DNA from: Arcicella gelida
GTDB lineage: Bacteria; Bacteroidota; Bacteroidia; Cytophagales; Spirosomataceae
Direction of reading: 5' to 3'
Length of the DNA stretch: 64,000 nucleotides
Assembly (NCBI RefSeq): GCF_034931025.1
Contig: NZ_JAYGIL010000030.1
Coordinates: 12,176-76,175 of the forward strand
The position numbers were made by a program, and so were the translations under genes. Numbering within the stretch: the first letter of the stretch is position 1; each line of letters begins with the position of its first letter. This document shows, in pieces, positions 52,099-61,235 of the stretch. Under the pieces are notes generated by a model that saw nothing but the letters and a program-made list of their open reading frames with translations, had not been told where the DNA came from and made no database searches.

Positions 52099-52917
52099 TT
52101 ATGGGTTATTAAGGGTTGTATTGTCAATTGGTATTTCAATAAAGGCATAAAATCCATTTTCTTTTTCGTTATTGCCCCATTTTAATGTTCCGTTTAGGGC
52201 TGTTACTCTACCTTCAATACTTTTGAGCCCTAAGCCGGCAGAGCTATTTTCTGTATTAATGCCACAACCGTTATCGCTGTAAGTACATTTTATGTCAAAA
52301 GTATTACATAAAATATTTAAATCAATCACTGAGGCATTGGCATGTTTAATGGTGTTGTTAATTAATTCCATAATAATTCTGTAATAGCCTAAACTGATTG
52401 CCCAAGTAAAGGTAGGTGTATCGTCGCAAGAGGTAGTTAAGTGAATCTGTATTTTGCCTGTTTTATTGATTTGATTGGTAACAGATTCTAAGGTTTTTAT
52501 TAATCCAAACTTCTCTAATTGCGGTGGCATTAACTGATGACTGATACTACGGATACTACTTAGGGCAGATTCAGAAAGTTGACGAACGTTTTCAACGCCA
52601 GCCATCATATTGGTATTATCTTTTGCAATTTGTTTTTCTAATACTATCAAGTGCATACGCATTATGGAAAGTACTGCACCTAATTCATCGTGTAAATCTT
52701 GAGCAATCCTTTTACGCTCTTCTTCTTGAATAAGTATGCTAGAACGGAGTAGTTCGTTTCGATAAAGTATTTTTAAGGATTCTTGCTTAAGCTTTTGTTC
52801 AAATAAATTTTTGTGAAAATGCTGATTTAAAAGTACCACACCTATTGCTATTATAAATACAATAACCGTCATAGGTAATATGGTTTCAACAATACTCAAC
52901 TGCGTGACCGTTTCCAT
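52099..52917 (-). CDS. Sensor histidine kinase, HisKA_3/DesK type
   Basis: A 272-residue kinase with one N-terminal helix (about 12-31) and no extracytoplasmic sensor. HisKA_3: EEERKRIAQDLHDELGAVLS, phospho-acceptor His76. HATPase: IIMELINNTIKHANAS (N-box) and GLGLKSIEGRV (G-box). Because it lacks a sensor, the integral membrane protein encoded upstream (22-base overlap) is a good candidate for signal input. Pairs with the NarL-type regulator downstream. Confidence 0.92.
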   Translation of the reverse strand: METVTQLSIVETILPMTVIVFIIAIGVVLLNQHFHKNLFEQKLKQESLKILYRNELLRSSILIQEEERKRIAQDLHDELGAVLSIMRMHLIVLEKQIAKDNTNMMAGVENVRQLSESALSSIRSISHQLMPPQLEKFGLIKTLESVTNQINKTGKIQIHLTTSCDDTPTFTWAISLGYYRIIMELINNTIKHANASVIDLNILCNTFDIKCTYSDNGCGINTENSSAGLGLKSIEGRVTALNGTLKWGNNEKENGFYAFIEIPIDNTTLNNP

Positions 52918-53546
52918 AAGCTAATAAAAAAGCAACAATACATGATAATAGAGAAAAAAGCATGCAGTATCCATGTATAAAGATTGGTGTCCACTGAAAA
53001 CTTACTTACAATAGTAGCACCAAAATAGAATATCAACAAATTGGAAGTGTGATAAATAAATAATCCAGAATTTATCCAGTTAAGACTAATGATATCGTTA
53101 TAGGCATTTTGCTTAACGATATCATTCAAGAAAACCATAAAAGAGAAAAGTGCGAGAATAATAATCAGAATAGATTCAACGGTTAAGGCATTTGAATTGA
53201 AGCTAAAAATATTTTGGAGTGTTAGTGAATTAATGATACTGAAAACAGAGAATAATATAGATGTAAACCATATTATTCTCTTGTTAATAAAATCGCCTAA
53301 GATGGTTCTATAAAACCATGCTAAAAGTACAAAGCCAATTGGCACGTATAAATGAAGTAAAGGCAAGTTGTTCATGCGATATAGCCAAAATACCAAAGAA
53401 AGCAATTGTATAAAGCTTGAAAAGAATATAAAGTATGCAAATACTCGTAATGCTTTATTCAACTTTTTAAAGCAAACAATGGTATAAATAAGTGTTAACA
53501 GTACCGGCAAATCCGATAACAGTAATATTATCTTGGCTATATTCAT
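52896..53546 (-). CDS. Seven-helix-like membrane protein, possible sensor module
   Basis: A 216-residue integral membrane protein with about seven predicted helices and little else. ATG 53546 is preferred; a TTG at 53552 would add two residues. It begins MNIAKIILLLSDLPVLLTLI and ends KRSRS. The start lies two bases past the lipoprotein stop and the end overlaps the kinase by 22 bases, so the genes are tightly coupled. I do not recognise the family. Related to 7TM input domains only by topology. Confidence 0.65.
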   Translation of the reverse strand: MNIAKIILLLSDLPVLLTLIYTIVCFKKLNKALRVFAYFIFFSSFIQLLSLVFWLYRMNNLPLLHLYVPIGFVLLAWFYRTILGDFINKRIIWFTSILFSVFSIINSLTLQNIFSFNSNALTVESILIIILALFSFMVFLNDIVKQNAYNDIISLNWINSGLFIYHTSNLLIFYFGATIVSKFSVDTNLYTWILHAFFSIIMYCCFFISLWKRSRS

Positions 53547-53548
53547 TC

Positions 53549-54109
53549 TCAATGACTAATTTTCTTCGTTAAAAGGTCTCCATTAATGGCACAAGTATTT
53601 GGGCATGGCGTGTTTAAATCTAATACATATTGGTCTCCATCTGCATAATTACCTAAAAGCTCTGGCTTAATTCCTTTTCCATTCTTATCGAGCATTACAT
53701 CCTTTCCGCCAATCGGTGGATAAGCATCTAAATTGGCACCAATTACAGGTACAATATATAATTTATAACCGGGAGTTCCTTGCTTTTCGCCAGTTGGTTG
53801 GTAGGCTAAATAAACACGGATATTATTATAAATGACTTTACTGATTAGTGATGAATCTAAACCCATCGCTACTAATAACTCTTGCGACCTAATAGTATAT
53901 GCTTTGATGGGAATATCTGATAATTTCTTACTACTCAGAGAATCGAAATATGCAATATTCACCATAGCTTGACCTTTGGGTACAAGTAAAGAATCTAGTG
54001 GTACAGGTGCTTGACGACCTTCATTCAATGCTTCATCTTTTGAATTGTTACAGGCAATCATGGTCATTACACACAAAATTGCAGCGATTTTTAAGCTTAT
54101 ACTTTTCAT
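53549..54109 (-). CDS. Putative lipoprotein, first gene of a two-component operon
   Basis: A 186-residue protein with a lipobox MIAC at 17-20 (Cys20) after a signal peptide, then NNSKDE. Conserved-looking features include IKAYTIRSQELLVAMGLDS near 66 and, at the C-terminus, NTPCPNTCAINGD with two cysteines. Not a recognised family. It opens the operon lipoprotein, membrane protein, kinase, regulator and may act as the envelope sensor or ligand carrier. Confidence 0.65.
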   Translation of the reverse strand: MKSISLKIAAILCVMTMIACNNSKDEALNEGRQAPVPLDSLLVPKGQAMVNIAYFDSLSSKKLSDIPIKAYTIRSQELLVAMGLDSSLISKVIYNNIRVYLAYQPTGEKQGTPGYKLYIVPVIGANLDAYPPIGGKDVMLDKNGKGIKPELLGNYADGDQYVLDLNTPCPNTCAINGDLLTKKISH

Positions 54110-54484
54110 GGTTATTTTTTGTTATTAAAGGTTTAATACAACAATCTATTATTTCGCAGGCCCGCTAAATAGTATCATGTTTAATGCGACACAATAATAA
54201 TTAAAGCATAGATAGAAACTACTAATAATAACTCATCAAGACTTAAAAACAGGTATTTATACCTGTACTTTTCAGCAAATCAGGTATAAATAACCGATTA
54301 TAAAAAGGGCTATTTATCATCTTTTACAGCACTGTGTTTAGAGCCAACTTTGTATCATCAAAAATTTCTGATGAGTGGAGTTCAGCTACCACTTTAAAAA
54401 CGGGCTTACTTATAGAAGCATTCACTATAGGGGCGTATTCTGAAAAGCCATACGAGTAGGAACAATCTCAAAACTTTTATAACC
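54110..54484. other. Divergent regulatory region, two-component operon and AidA/PixA-like gene
   Basis: 375 bases with no gene. It carries the palindromic sites at 54249-54298 and a -7-like CAACTTTG at 54345-54352 reading towards the AidA/PixA-like gene, which leaves a leader of more than 120 bases. Confidence 0.55.
54249..54298. promoter_or_regulatory. Paired operator-like palindromes
   Basis: ACAGGTAT-TT-ATACCTGT (54249-54266) is a perfect 8+2+8 palindrome. CAGGTATAAATAACCG (54281-54296), read on the other strand, matches it at 14 of 16 positions. A weaker GGCTATTTATCATC lies at 54308-54321. Candidate binding sites for the NarL-type regulator of the adjacent operon. Confidence 0.55.
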
Positions 54485-55006
54485 ATGTCAAAGAACAAAA
54501 TCATCAATGTCAACATCATTATTGACACAACTCGATTAATGAAAACATTCACTAGTCCAAGTACTGACCAAAACAACCCTACGGGTATCGACCATACCTA
54601 TCAATACATGGTAGTAGCAGATGGCACAAATATTAATGGACAAGGTACAGGCGATCTTAGCTTTACTGCCACTCAAGGCGACGTTGTTCGTTTTTACGCT
54701 GTTTCAGAATACAATAATTATGACTACCCTGTCATTTTGTATAACCTATTTAAATATGGTGGTGATGATGTTTTCACAAATCCTAATTTTGAATTACAAC
54801 AATTCCCAGGTGTAGAAACCGTTGGTCCAGCAAGTTTCAATCCATTGGTATTGCAAAGCCCAAATCCTACTCAAAACTTTTGGTTTGCTCAAAACACAGT
54901 AAACAAAAAAGGTACTGAAAATTATGGGTTACGCTTTGCAGTGTATAATTCTGATTTAAGTATTTTCGGATACTTCTCTTGGGACCCACAAATTACTGCT
55001 GTATAA
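54485..55006 (+). CDS. AidA/PixA-family inclusion-body-type protein 1
   Basis: A 173-residue protein resembling AidA/PixA (inclusion body family). It starts with the family pattern INVNIIIDTTRLM, then a beta-rich core with NYDYPVILYNL near 79-89, FNPLVLQSPNPTQNFWFAQN near 119 and a YFSWDP end near 160-167. PixA forms crystalline inclusions in Xenorhabdus; AidA in Burkholderia and Ralstonia is quorum-sensing-controlled. It has no signal peptide. A terminator hairpin follows and a same-length paralogue lies 168 bases downstream. Confidence 0.8.
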   Translation: MSKNKIINVNIIIDTTRLMKTFTSPSTDQNNPTGIDHTYQYMVVADGTNINGQGTGDLSFTATQGDVVRFYAVSEYNNYDYPVILYNLFKYGGDDVFTNPNFELQQFPGVETVGPASFNPLVLQSPNPTQNFWFAQNTVNKKGTENYGLRFAVYNSDLSIFGYFSWDPQITAV

Positions 55007-55025
55007 GCTGTAATTTAATTGACAT

Positions 55026-55068
55026 TGTCGAAGCAATTGATGAATGAAAGTAATTGATTGCTTCGACA
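55026..55068 (+). terminator. Terminator between the AidA/PixA-like genes
   Basis: TGTCGAAGCAAT (55026-55037) pairs perfectly with ATTGCTTCGACA (55057-55068), stem extended by further partial pairing, loop 19. It separates the two paralogues, so the second may be expressed differently. Confidence 0.75.
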
Positions 55069-55174
55069 TACTGTTTCAATAGCAATGCTATCCTTTCCAT
55101 TTTACCTCTTATAAATCAGCTAATTATTCAAAGAATCTATCTAGTTTATATTCATTCCTTCAAATCATATCATC

Positions 55175-55696
55175 ATGAATTCGGTCGTCAATATTACTAT
55201 TATAGTATTCACAGAACAGTTAATAAGGGATTTTATAAACCCCAGTAAAGACCCTTTAAATCCAACCGAAATACCTAATTCGTACATCTATTTTGTAAAA
55301 TCTGGACAAAGTAACGAAGCGATTAGAGGCTTTTCAGGTAAAAGTATCAATATTCATTCCTCAAAAAGTATAGTAGTAGAAGTAAATTTCTTTACTTATT
55401 CAGAAACCTCTAATTATGATAATCCCGTTGTTCTTTATCAAATCAACCAACTGACAGCTAGTGCTATTTCAAGTAAATCATTGAAACTAAAGTTTTTTTC
55501 GAATATAAAAACAATTGTCCCCGAAAGCTTCAATCCACTTACTTGTCAATATGTTGAAAAAGATTTTTGGTATTGTTCAGACTTATTTGTGGGACAAGAA
55601 ACAAGAGAATATGCCCTAAACATTGCTCTATACGATGGCAATGAACTAAGTATTGTAGGCTATTTTCAGTTTAATCAGACCTTATCAGTTTCCTAG
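55175..55696 (+). CDS. AidA/PixA-family inclusion-body-type protein 2
   Basis: A 173-residue paralogue of the preceding protein, same length. Shared positions include NPS.D..NPT.I, NYDNPVVLY near 86, ESFNPL near 120, FWYCSDL near 132 and a C-terminal LSIVGYFQFN. It lacks the acidic N-terminal IDTT of protein 1 (IVFTEQL instead). No signal peptide. Probably arose by tandem duplication; divergence is considerable, so the roles may differ. Confidence 0.78.
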   Translation: MNSVVNITIIVFTEQLIRDFINPSKDPLNPTEIPNSYIYFVKSGQSNEAIRGFSGKSINIHSSKSIVVEVNFFTYSETSNYDNPVVLYQINQLTASAISSKSLKLKFFSNIKTIVPESFNPLTCQYVEKDFWYCSDLFVGQETREYALNIALYDGNELSIVGYFQFNQTLSVS

Positions 55697-55774
55697 TACA
55701 ATCGCAATAGATAAGCATTGAGCAAAGCCCATCTTGGTTAGCGGTTCTTCTATAATTTATTCAATTTATTTATC

Positions 55775-56386
55775 CTATTTTATGTGTTGAAAATCTTCTT
55801 TTTTAGTGAAATATTCTAAACCAAGCATTAAACCAATGCTGAATGCGAACAAAATTTTCTGCATTATCGGTAGAAACTCCCAAAAATAACCAGAGCCAAA
55901 AAGAAATAAAGTACCATAAAAATCAAGAAGGAATACTGTGCAAAGGACTTTGAAAACGTGTAGCCTAGTTTTGAATACAAAGATCGTAATGTAAAATAAA
56001 CTTAGCAGAAACATTGTACTTGCGATGGTAATCATGATATCATGTAAGGGAGTCGCTATTAAAAAAGTAAAAAACATACCGATAGCACCAAAATATTTTA
56101 TAACGTTTGCCGCACCTTTTGCTGGTATTCTCTTAGAGAACCCAATGAAGAACATGGCAAAACTTGCAGCAAGAAAAATCATTCCTCCAACAGCCCAAAA
56201 TCGTGAGGGATTATCTGAACCATTCACCGCCTTCTCACCAAAAAGATTACTGATAAAGTTATTTTTCCAGTCATAGCCAATAGCTTTTTTATCAAATTGT
56301 GAGCCACCCGGATAATACAACGTAGCAATCACTAGCAATGATTTTGAAATAATAATTCCGATAAGAATTGAATGTTTCTTTAGCAT
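55775..56386 (-). CDS. DUF998-like integral membrane protein
   Basis: A 203-residue protein with about six predicted helices. It starts MLKKHSILIGIIISKSLLVI and has NFISNLFGEKAVNGSDNPSR near 43, the kind of S-x-L loop seen between helices 1 and 2 of DUF998 proteins, then TPLHDIMITIAS near 111. No enzymatic motif. It lies next to the ATPase/HNH module on the same strand but 90 bases away, so a link is unproven. Confidence 0.55.
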   Translation of the reverse strand: MLKKHSILIGIIISKSLLVIATLYYPGGSQFDKKAIGYDWKNNFISNLFGEKAVNGSDNPSRFWAVGGMIFLAASFAMFFIGFSKRIPAKGAANVIKYFGAIGMFFTFLIATPLHDIMITIASTMFLLSLFYITIFVFKTRLHVFKVLCTVFLLDFYGTLFLFGSGYFWEFLPIMQKILFAFSIGLMLGLEYFTKKEDFQHIK

Positions 56387-56476
56387 ATAGTGATTGATTC
56401 AGAAACAGAAACTTTTAAAGCTTTCCAATAACTTCATGAAGATGAATACTATTTTCTAATATCATATTTTGCTTAA

Positions 56477-57583
56477 TTAATCTATTAATTTCACATCTTT
56501 TATACCAATATTAGAAGCGATGTCTCTTGAATATTTAGTAAATGGATTATCTTCTAGAGTGCCCTCAAAAATATTTTTACCAAATATATCGGATTTTATC
56601 AAAGCTACTGGACGATTGACTAATTTAGATATTTCTTCAATTTGAGTGTCGCTATAATCTTGAGACTTATTTATTAGCTCTAATGCAATATGTTTATGAG
56701 ACTTATATCTTCCTTTTAATTTGAAAACTTCCAAATACTTTTTATACTTGTCGGCATTCTCTAAAAATTCAACAACAACAACAAAGTCTTCATTTTTTTT
56801 AATCCCTTTAAAGTCTGCTACTTTAGAATTAAGCAAGATTTTAAAACTTGAATGCTCATGAAAACTAAAATTTGAATACGTTGGACTTAATATCGCTTCA
56901 TTAACTTCGTTTATTAGTTCTTTTTTTCCTTTAAATTTTGAATTACAACTATAACAGCAAGGAACGAAATTATATAATGAAAGAGCAGAGATAGGGTGCT
57001 TTGCTTTATTTAAAACATGATCTAGTGTAAAATGACTATGTTCATCTTTTAATACAAAATTTTCAATATTTATTTTTTGTTTATTATTCAACGTCAAATC
57101 CTGTAAACTATTTATTAATCCACGTTGAGCTAAAATTTTTTGAATAGTTGCAGTTCCAATATCTTTAATTTTTTCAAGTTCATTTTCACTTGCTTTCTTA
57201 ACAAAATCTAAGCCATCATTATAATCCCCAATATCTTGAAAAGCATTAATAAAATCTATATTACAGTAATAACAGGTTTTAAGATTTATTTTATTTTTAT
57301 TTCTAATAAAAAAATATGATATTTTATTTTGAAAATCATCATATTGAAAAAAATTCTTAAGATATCTTTGCAAATGCTTAGGGAGGCGGGGTATTTGAAA
57401 ACAAGATGTTATTAAAGTTTCAATAGGTGCTACTAATAGCTCCTCTAAACTATTAGGTAGATGATTATTTAAATGAGCATTTATCCTTACATACTTATCT
57501 TGAATTTCAGGTGTAATGCTAAATAATCCAATATAATCTGCTTCAAAAGCAGTTTTATCATTTGGGTATTTAATTTTTATCAT
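56477..57583 (-). CDS. HNH endonuclease of a Septu-like module (PtuB-like)
   Basis: A 368-residue nuclease. Two zinc half-sites are visible, C104-Y-Y-C107 and C210-Y-S-C213. Catalytic HNH residues are in TLDHV (Asp188-His189), YNFVPCC (Asn205) and CNSKFKGK (Asn214). Between the half-sites, residues about 136-165 (IKDIGTATIQKILAQRG, then LINSLQDL) look like a helix-hairpin-helix DNA-binding motif. The last 110 residues are charged and helical. It overlaps the upstream ATPase gene by 14 bases, so the two are translated together. The ATPase plus HNH pair matches the Septu (PtuA-PtuB) anti-phage design. More AT-rich than its neighbours, which suggests transfer. Confidence 0.75.
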   Translation of the reverse strand: MIKIKYPNDKTAFEADYIGLFSITPEIQDKYVRINAHLNNHLPNSLEELLVAPIETLITSCFQIPRLPKHLQRYLKNFFQYDDFQNKISYFFIRNKNKINLKTCYYCNIDFINAFQDIGDYNDGLDFVKKASENELEKIKDIGTATIQKILAQRGLINSLQDLTLNNKQKINIENFVLKDEHSHFTLDHVLNKAKHPISALSLYNFVPCCYSCNSKFKGKKELINEVNEAILSPTYSNFSFHEHSSFKILLNSKVADFKGIKKNEDFVVVVEFLENADKYKKYLEVFKLKGRYKSHKHIALELINKSQDYSDTQIEEISKLVNRPVALIKSDIFGKNIFEGTLEDNPFTKYSRDIASNIGIKDVKLID

Positions 57584-59702
57584 TTTTTAAAGATTTTAAG
57601 CTTTCAATTTGCAATTCTAAATCCTTAATTTTTTTGTCTATTGTTTCGCTAACACCTAATTTCTCTTCTATGATTGCAATATGGTTTTTCAAAATACCTT
57701 GTATGTAATCTTCTCCAAAGTTCTCAGCAATGTAATTAAATGAAGTCTTTTTTTGCTCATATTCTATAAACAAAGTTTGATATTTTTCTTCACTAGCACT
57801 TATAACTTTTTGATAAAATTTAATTATTTGTTCGACCTTAGACAATATAAATTCGCCAATTGTATTGTCCATAAAAAAACTATTAGTAAGTTGTTGATGT
57901 ATATTTCCTCCTAAAGTTTCCTCATTTTCTTTAAAATTGGAAAAATCACCTTTATCAATTCTAAGAATATTATTCTTGGGAATATCAGAAAGTATAAAAG
58001 GTGAGTGAGTAGAAAAAATTATGTTAATATTTTTTATTGAGATATTTAAATTTGAAAGACCTCTTAATAGCTCCTGAATAAAAGTTCTCTGAAACTCTGG
58101 ATGAAAATATAACTCAACCTCATCCAAAAGAATATTTATCGAATTATATTTTATTGTAACATCATCATTTTTTTTTACTGAATTAAGGTTAAGGATATGA
58201 TAATAAATAGATTGAGTAGTATGAATAAGTTGTAGTTCTCCAGAACTAAGATGTTCAAAATTACCATTACCTGATTCATTTTTTTCATTATAAATACTTA
58301 TTCTAGGCTTGAAAAAGGCAGCGGGTATATACTCAATAATATTTACTTTTTTTACCTTATTTTTTTCATCATTTAGAGCAGTTTTAATCCTATAAGTAAA
58401 TCCATCTGTTGAAATTTTGAATCTATTATGTTCCCATTTAAATTCATCGTCATTTCTTAATAAATTATATCGCACTGTATTTAAAATTTGCTTAAGTTTC
58501 AAGGTAATATGGCTATTATTATAACTTAAAGCATCTAAATATTCATCAAAATCTTTAATACTTGGGAATTCTCCCGCATTTTGTCCATTTGCTCTAAACT
58601 TATCAGAATCTTTATATTTTTCAAATTCTTTATATTGATGAGCTATTTTAATGACCTTACCAATGGTATAATTTAAAATCAAATCGAAGTGTGGAATATT
58701 ATTTTTATTAAAATCAACTTTCTCATTTTTAATTTTTAAGATTGCAAAGTAGATTTTATTAAACAAACTATCCCTAGTCACATTTAATCTATTTATTAGT
58801 CTATCAACTATCTCTATTAGGCTATAATAATTAAAAAGTAAAGGGATTTTTATATCATTAATTTCAAAAATAATTTCACTTACTTTTTTATCTTTTAATA
58901 TCTCTTTTACTGTGAAACTTTCATCAATTAAATTGCATATTAATCTTGTTTGTGCTAAATGTATTTCCCCTTTAATATTAATACTTCCATCCTCCTCTCT
59001 AAATGGATTTATTACAAGGGGAGTTTGATAGCCATCATTTTTATGAAATACATCTACTAGCCAATCACCCGAATAATCTGGCAAAAGGCTATATATAGAA
59101 TAATTAATAGCTATTGTGTAAAATAGCTTTTCAAAATCATGGTTAATAATATCATCTAAATTTATTACATTAATTTTTTTTGATTTAAATTCTTTATCAT
59201 TTGGTTGATTTCCTTTACAAATTTTCAAGCAATATATTGATTCATCGACTGTGAAGTATATTTCAACTTTAAGTTGTTGGTATATTAATTTAATTCTATT
59301 CTCTTTTTCTCTAATCTTATTCTCATCTATCTTACCTTCCTCTAATTGTTTATTAAGCCATTCTAAGTTTGTTACAATAATTTTTTTTTCAATAGAGATT
59401 AAGTACAACGATAGATATAATAACTCAAATAAGCTACTTTTCCCACTACCATTTTTTCCAACAATAGCCGAAATATTTACATTTAAATCATTATTAATGC
59501 AATAAAAATTACTTGGAACTAAGCTTTTATAATTGATTTCGACAACTTCTCGTTCAGCAATTGACTTTTTTTCATCATCAAACTTAAACTCATAATCATT
59601 ATAGAATTGATATACTTCTCCTTCTTTCAATACTTTCCTATATTGAGGAGAACAGCCTTTCAAAGGTCTGATAGCTATTAATTTAAATCCACTTCCACTC
59701 AT
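57570..59702 (-). CDS. AAA/ABC-like ATPase of a Septu-like module (PtuA-like)
   Basis: A 710-residue ATPase of the AAA_15/AAA_21 (RecF/SMC-like) type. Walker A is VGKNGSGKSSLFELL at 81-95, the ABC signature HLSSGELQ near 486, Walker B INILLDEVELYFHPEFQ near 527 and the H-loop STHSPFILSDIP near 567. The C-terminus (about 635-710) is coiled-coil-like. No TOPRIM domain is seen, which separates it from OLD nucleases. The partner HNH gene overlaps its 3' end by 14 bases. It likely senses phage and licenses the nuclease. The reading frame is very AT-rich. Confidence 0.78.
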   Translation of the reverse strand: MSGSGFKLIAIRPLKGCSPQYRKVLKEGEVYQFYNDYEFKFDDEKKSIAEREVVEINYKSLVPSNFYCINNDLNVNISAIVGKNGSGKSSLFELLYLSLYLISIEKKIIVTNLEWLNKQLEEGKIDENKIREKENRIKLIYQQLKVEIYFTVDESIYCLKICKGNQPNDKEFKSKKINVINLDDIINHDFEKLFYTIAINYSIYSLLPDYSGDWLVDVFHKNDGYQTPLVINPFREEDGSINIKGEIHLAQTRLICNLIDESFTVKEILKDKKVSEIIFEINDIKIPLLFNYYSLIEIVDRLINRLNVTRDSLFNKIYFAILKIKNEKVDFNKNNIPHFDLILNYTIGKVIKIAHQYKEFEKYKDSDKFRANGQNAGEFPSIKDFDEYLDALSYNNSHITLKLKQILNTVRYNLLRNDDEFKWEHNRFKISTDGFTYRIKTALNDEKNKVKKVNIIEYIPAAFFKPRISIYNEKNESGNGNFEHLSSGELQLIHTTQSIYYHILNLNSVKKNDDVTIKYNSINILLDEVELYFHPEFQRTFIQELLRGLSNLNISIKNINIIFSTHSPFILSDIPKNNILRIDKGDFSNFKENEETLGGNIHQQLTNSFFMDNTIGEFILSKVEQIIKFYQKVISASEEKYQTLFIEYEQKKTSFNYIAENFGEDYIQGILKNHIAIIEEKLGVSETIDKKIKDLELQIESLKSLKNDKN

Positions 59703-59785
59703 ATCTCTAGTTTTTATATTAAATCACACTCTTAGGAATTCATTTTCATCTTTTTTTTGTATCTATATCTATTATCAATATTCTT

Positions 59786-61231
59786 CTACTCTCCAACCAA
59801 TTTCAAAATATCCGACAAAATTTTAGGGTCGCTTGGGCGTTTGGCATCGCTGTCAACGATGTTTCCTTTTTTGTCCATCAACATATATCTTGGTATGGAT
59901 TCTAACTTAAAGAATTTGGCAGCTCCAGATTCCCAACCGCCTTTTGAATGAACATTTTTCTGGTTTTCTATTTGTAAATCTTTCATTCCTTTTCGCCAAT
60001 TCTCCTCCTCTTCATCAATAGAAATGTATAAAAACACTACTTCCTTTCTTTGTTTCTCGCTTAGTTTTTCTTGTAAAAGTTTAGAAAACGGAAACTCTTT
60101 TCGGCATGGCCCACACCACGAAGCCCAAAAATCAAGATAAACTACTTTGCCTTTTAAGCTGGCTAAAGATAATTCTTTACCTTCTGGAGTAATCGCTTTA
60201 AACCATTTCCCATCCTCCTCTTTTGCTTTAATGGCTTCATTGTTTTTACTCATTATCTCGCCACACTTTGCTTTAACTAAATTGGTATATGCTTCTGAAT
60301 TAGGCGTGGCACTTAAAGCCGAAAAAGTATTTCTGACTACAGAAGGTAAACAAAACTGGCACTGAGTATCCAACAAATAAGCCAAATAATATTGATACGC
60401 TTTAGTTGGTAAATGCTCTCTGGCAAAAAGATGTTTATCTTCCATCGCCTTATTGACATCTGCGTATTTCACAAAACCATGAGCTTTTGAATTGAAGTAA
60501 GTAATATAATGAATGAGAAAATTGCGGTAAGACGACGAAAGTAAAGCTGATTCATCTTGAATCTTCTTTTCGTCCAAGGTTTCTAAGACAGAATTAGGAA
60601 GAGATATTACTTGTGTTTGGGCTTGATTGGCATTCCCTCTGATAATAGGATACGCTAAAATATATGACCAGTAATTCCAACGGATTTGATTTTCGATGTA
60701 TTTTTTGAATACTTCCGAAAACTTACTTTGTTCAGGAAATGACTTATAATAATCTGATTGTGCCTTTTTTGCTTCAAACAAATCCATTTCAAGTACATCA
60801 ATAGACATACTATTTACTTTTTTGAGCATCAATGACGAAGTGAAATCAGTTTTAAATGACTGATAAAACTTTACTAGAAAATCATTTTCTAAAGTATTAT
60901 CCCCTTTTACATTCAAGCTTTTTTCGAAATCTTTGGCATCAAATGCTAAGGAAATCTGGTTTCCTTTCGTAACAAAAAGTAATGTACTTTGCTCTTTGAA
61001 TTTGAGTTCAACAATCGCTTGGCTCTGTACATTCAACTTGCATTGGAATTGATTTTCAGAATTCAAAACCAATTTCTGAACCAAGGGATTTACTCCTAAT
61101 AGCAAAGGGTCATACACCAAAGTCAGTGTATCACCCTTTCCAATATTTTCTACTTTGCCAGAAATAATCGTTTCCTGAGCAAAAGCGAAAGAATAACATA
61201 GTGTAAGAAGTACTAAAAAGATATTTCTCAT
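59786..61231 (-). CDS. TlpA-family thioredoxin-like lipoprotein or periplasmic protein
   Basis: A 481-residue exported thiol-disulfide protein. Signal peptide (1-19, ending SFAFAQ). The N-terminal 120 residues are beta-rich, like the DUF4369-type domain that often precedes TlpA domains. A helical middle follows, and a thioredoxin-like domain (about 335-478) with the redox motif ASWCGPCRKEF near 370. Three other cysteines (QCQFC, near 301-305, and KCGE) may form further pairs. It probably reduces disulfides in the envelope. It follows the SGNH hydrolase gene by four bases. Confidence 0.85.
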   Translation of the reverse strand: MRNIFLVLLTLCYSFAFAQETIISGKVENIGKGDTLTLVYDPLLLGVNPLVQKLVLNSENQFQCKLNVQSQAIVELKFKEQSTLLFVTKGNQISLAFDAKDFEKSLNVKGDNTLENDFLVKFYQSFKTDFTSSLMLKKVNSMSIDVLEMDLFEAKKAQSDYYKSFPEQSKFSEVFKKYIENQIRWNYWSYILAYPIIRGNANQAQTQVISLPNSVLETLDEKKIQDESALLSSSYRNFLIHYITYFNSKAHGFVKYADVNKAMEDKHLFAREHLPTKAYQYYLAYLLDTQCQFCLPSVVRNTFSALSATPNSEAYTNLVKAKCGEIMSKNNEAIKAKEEDGKWFKAITPEGKELSLASLKGKVVYLDFWASWCGPCRKEFPFSKLLQEKLSEKQRKEVVFLYISIDEEEENWRKGMKDLQIENQKNVHSKGGWESGAAKFFKLESIPRYMLMDKKGNIVDSDAKRPSDPKILSDILKLVGE

Positions 61232-61235
61232 AGGT

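Noticed and set aside
56477..59702. Retron with ATPase/HNH effector
   Set aside because: No reverse transcriptase gene or msr/msd-like structure is seen on either side.
57570..59702. OLD-family nuclease (Gabija GajA-like)
   Set aside because: No TOPRIM domain follows the ATPase, and the partner is an HNH nuclease rather than a UvrD-like helicase.
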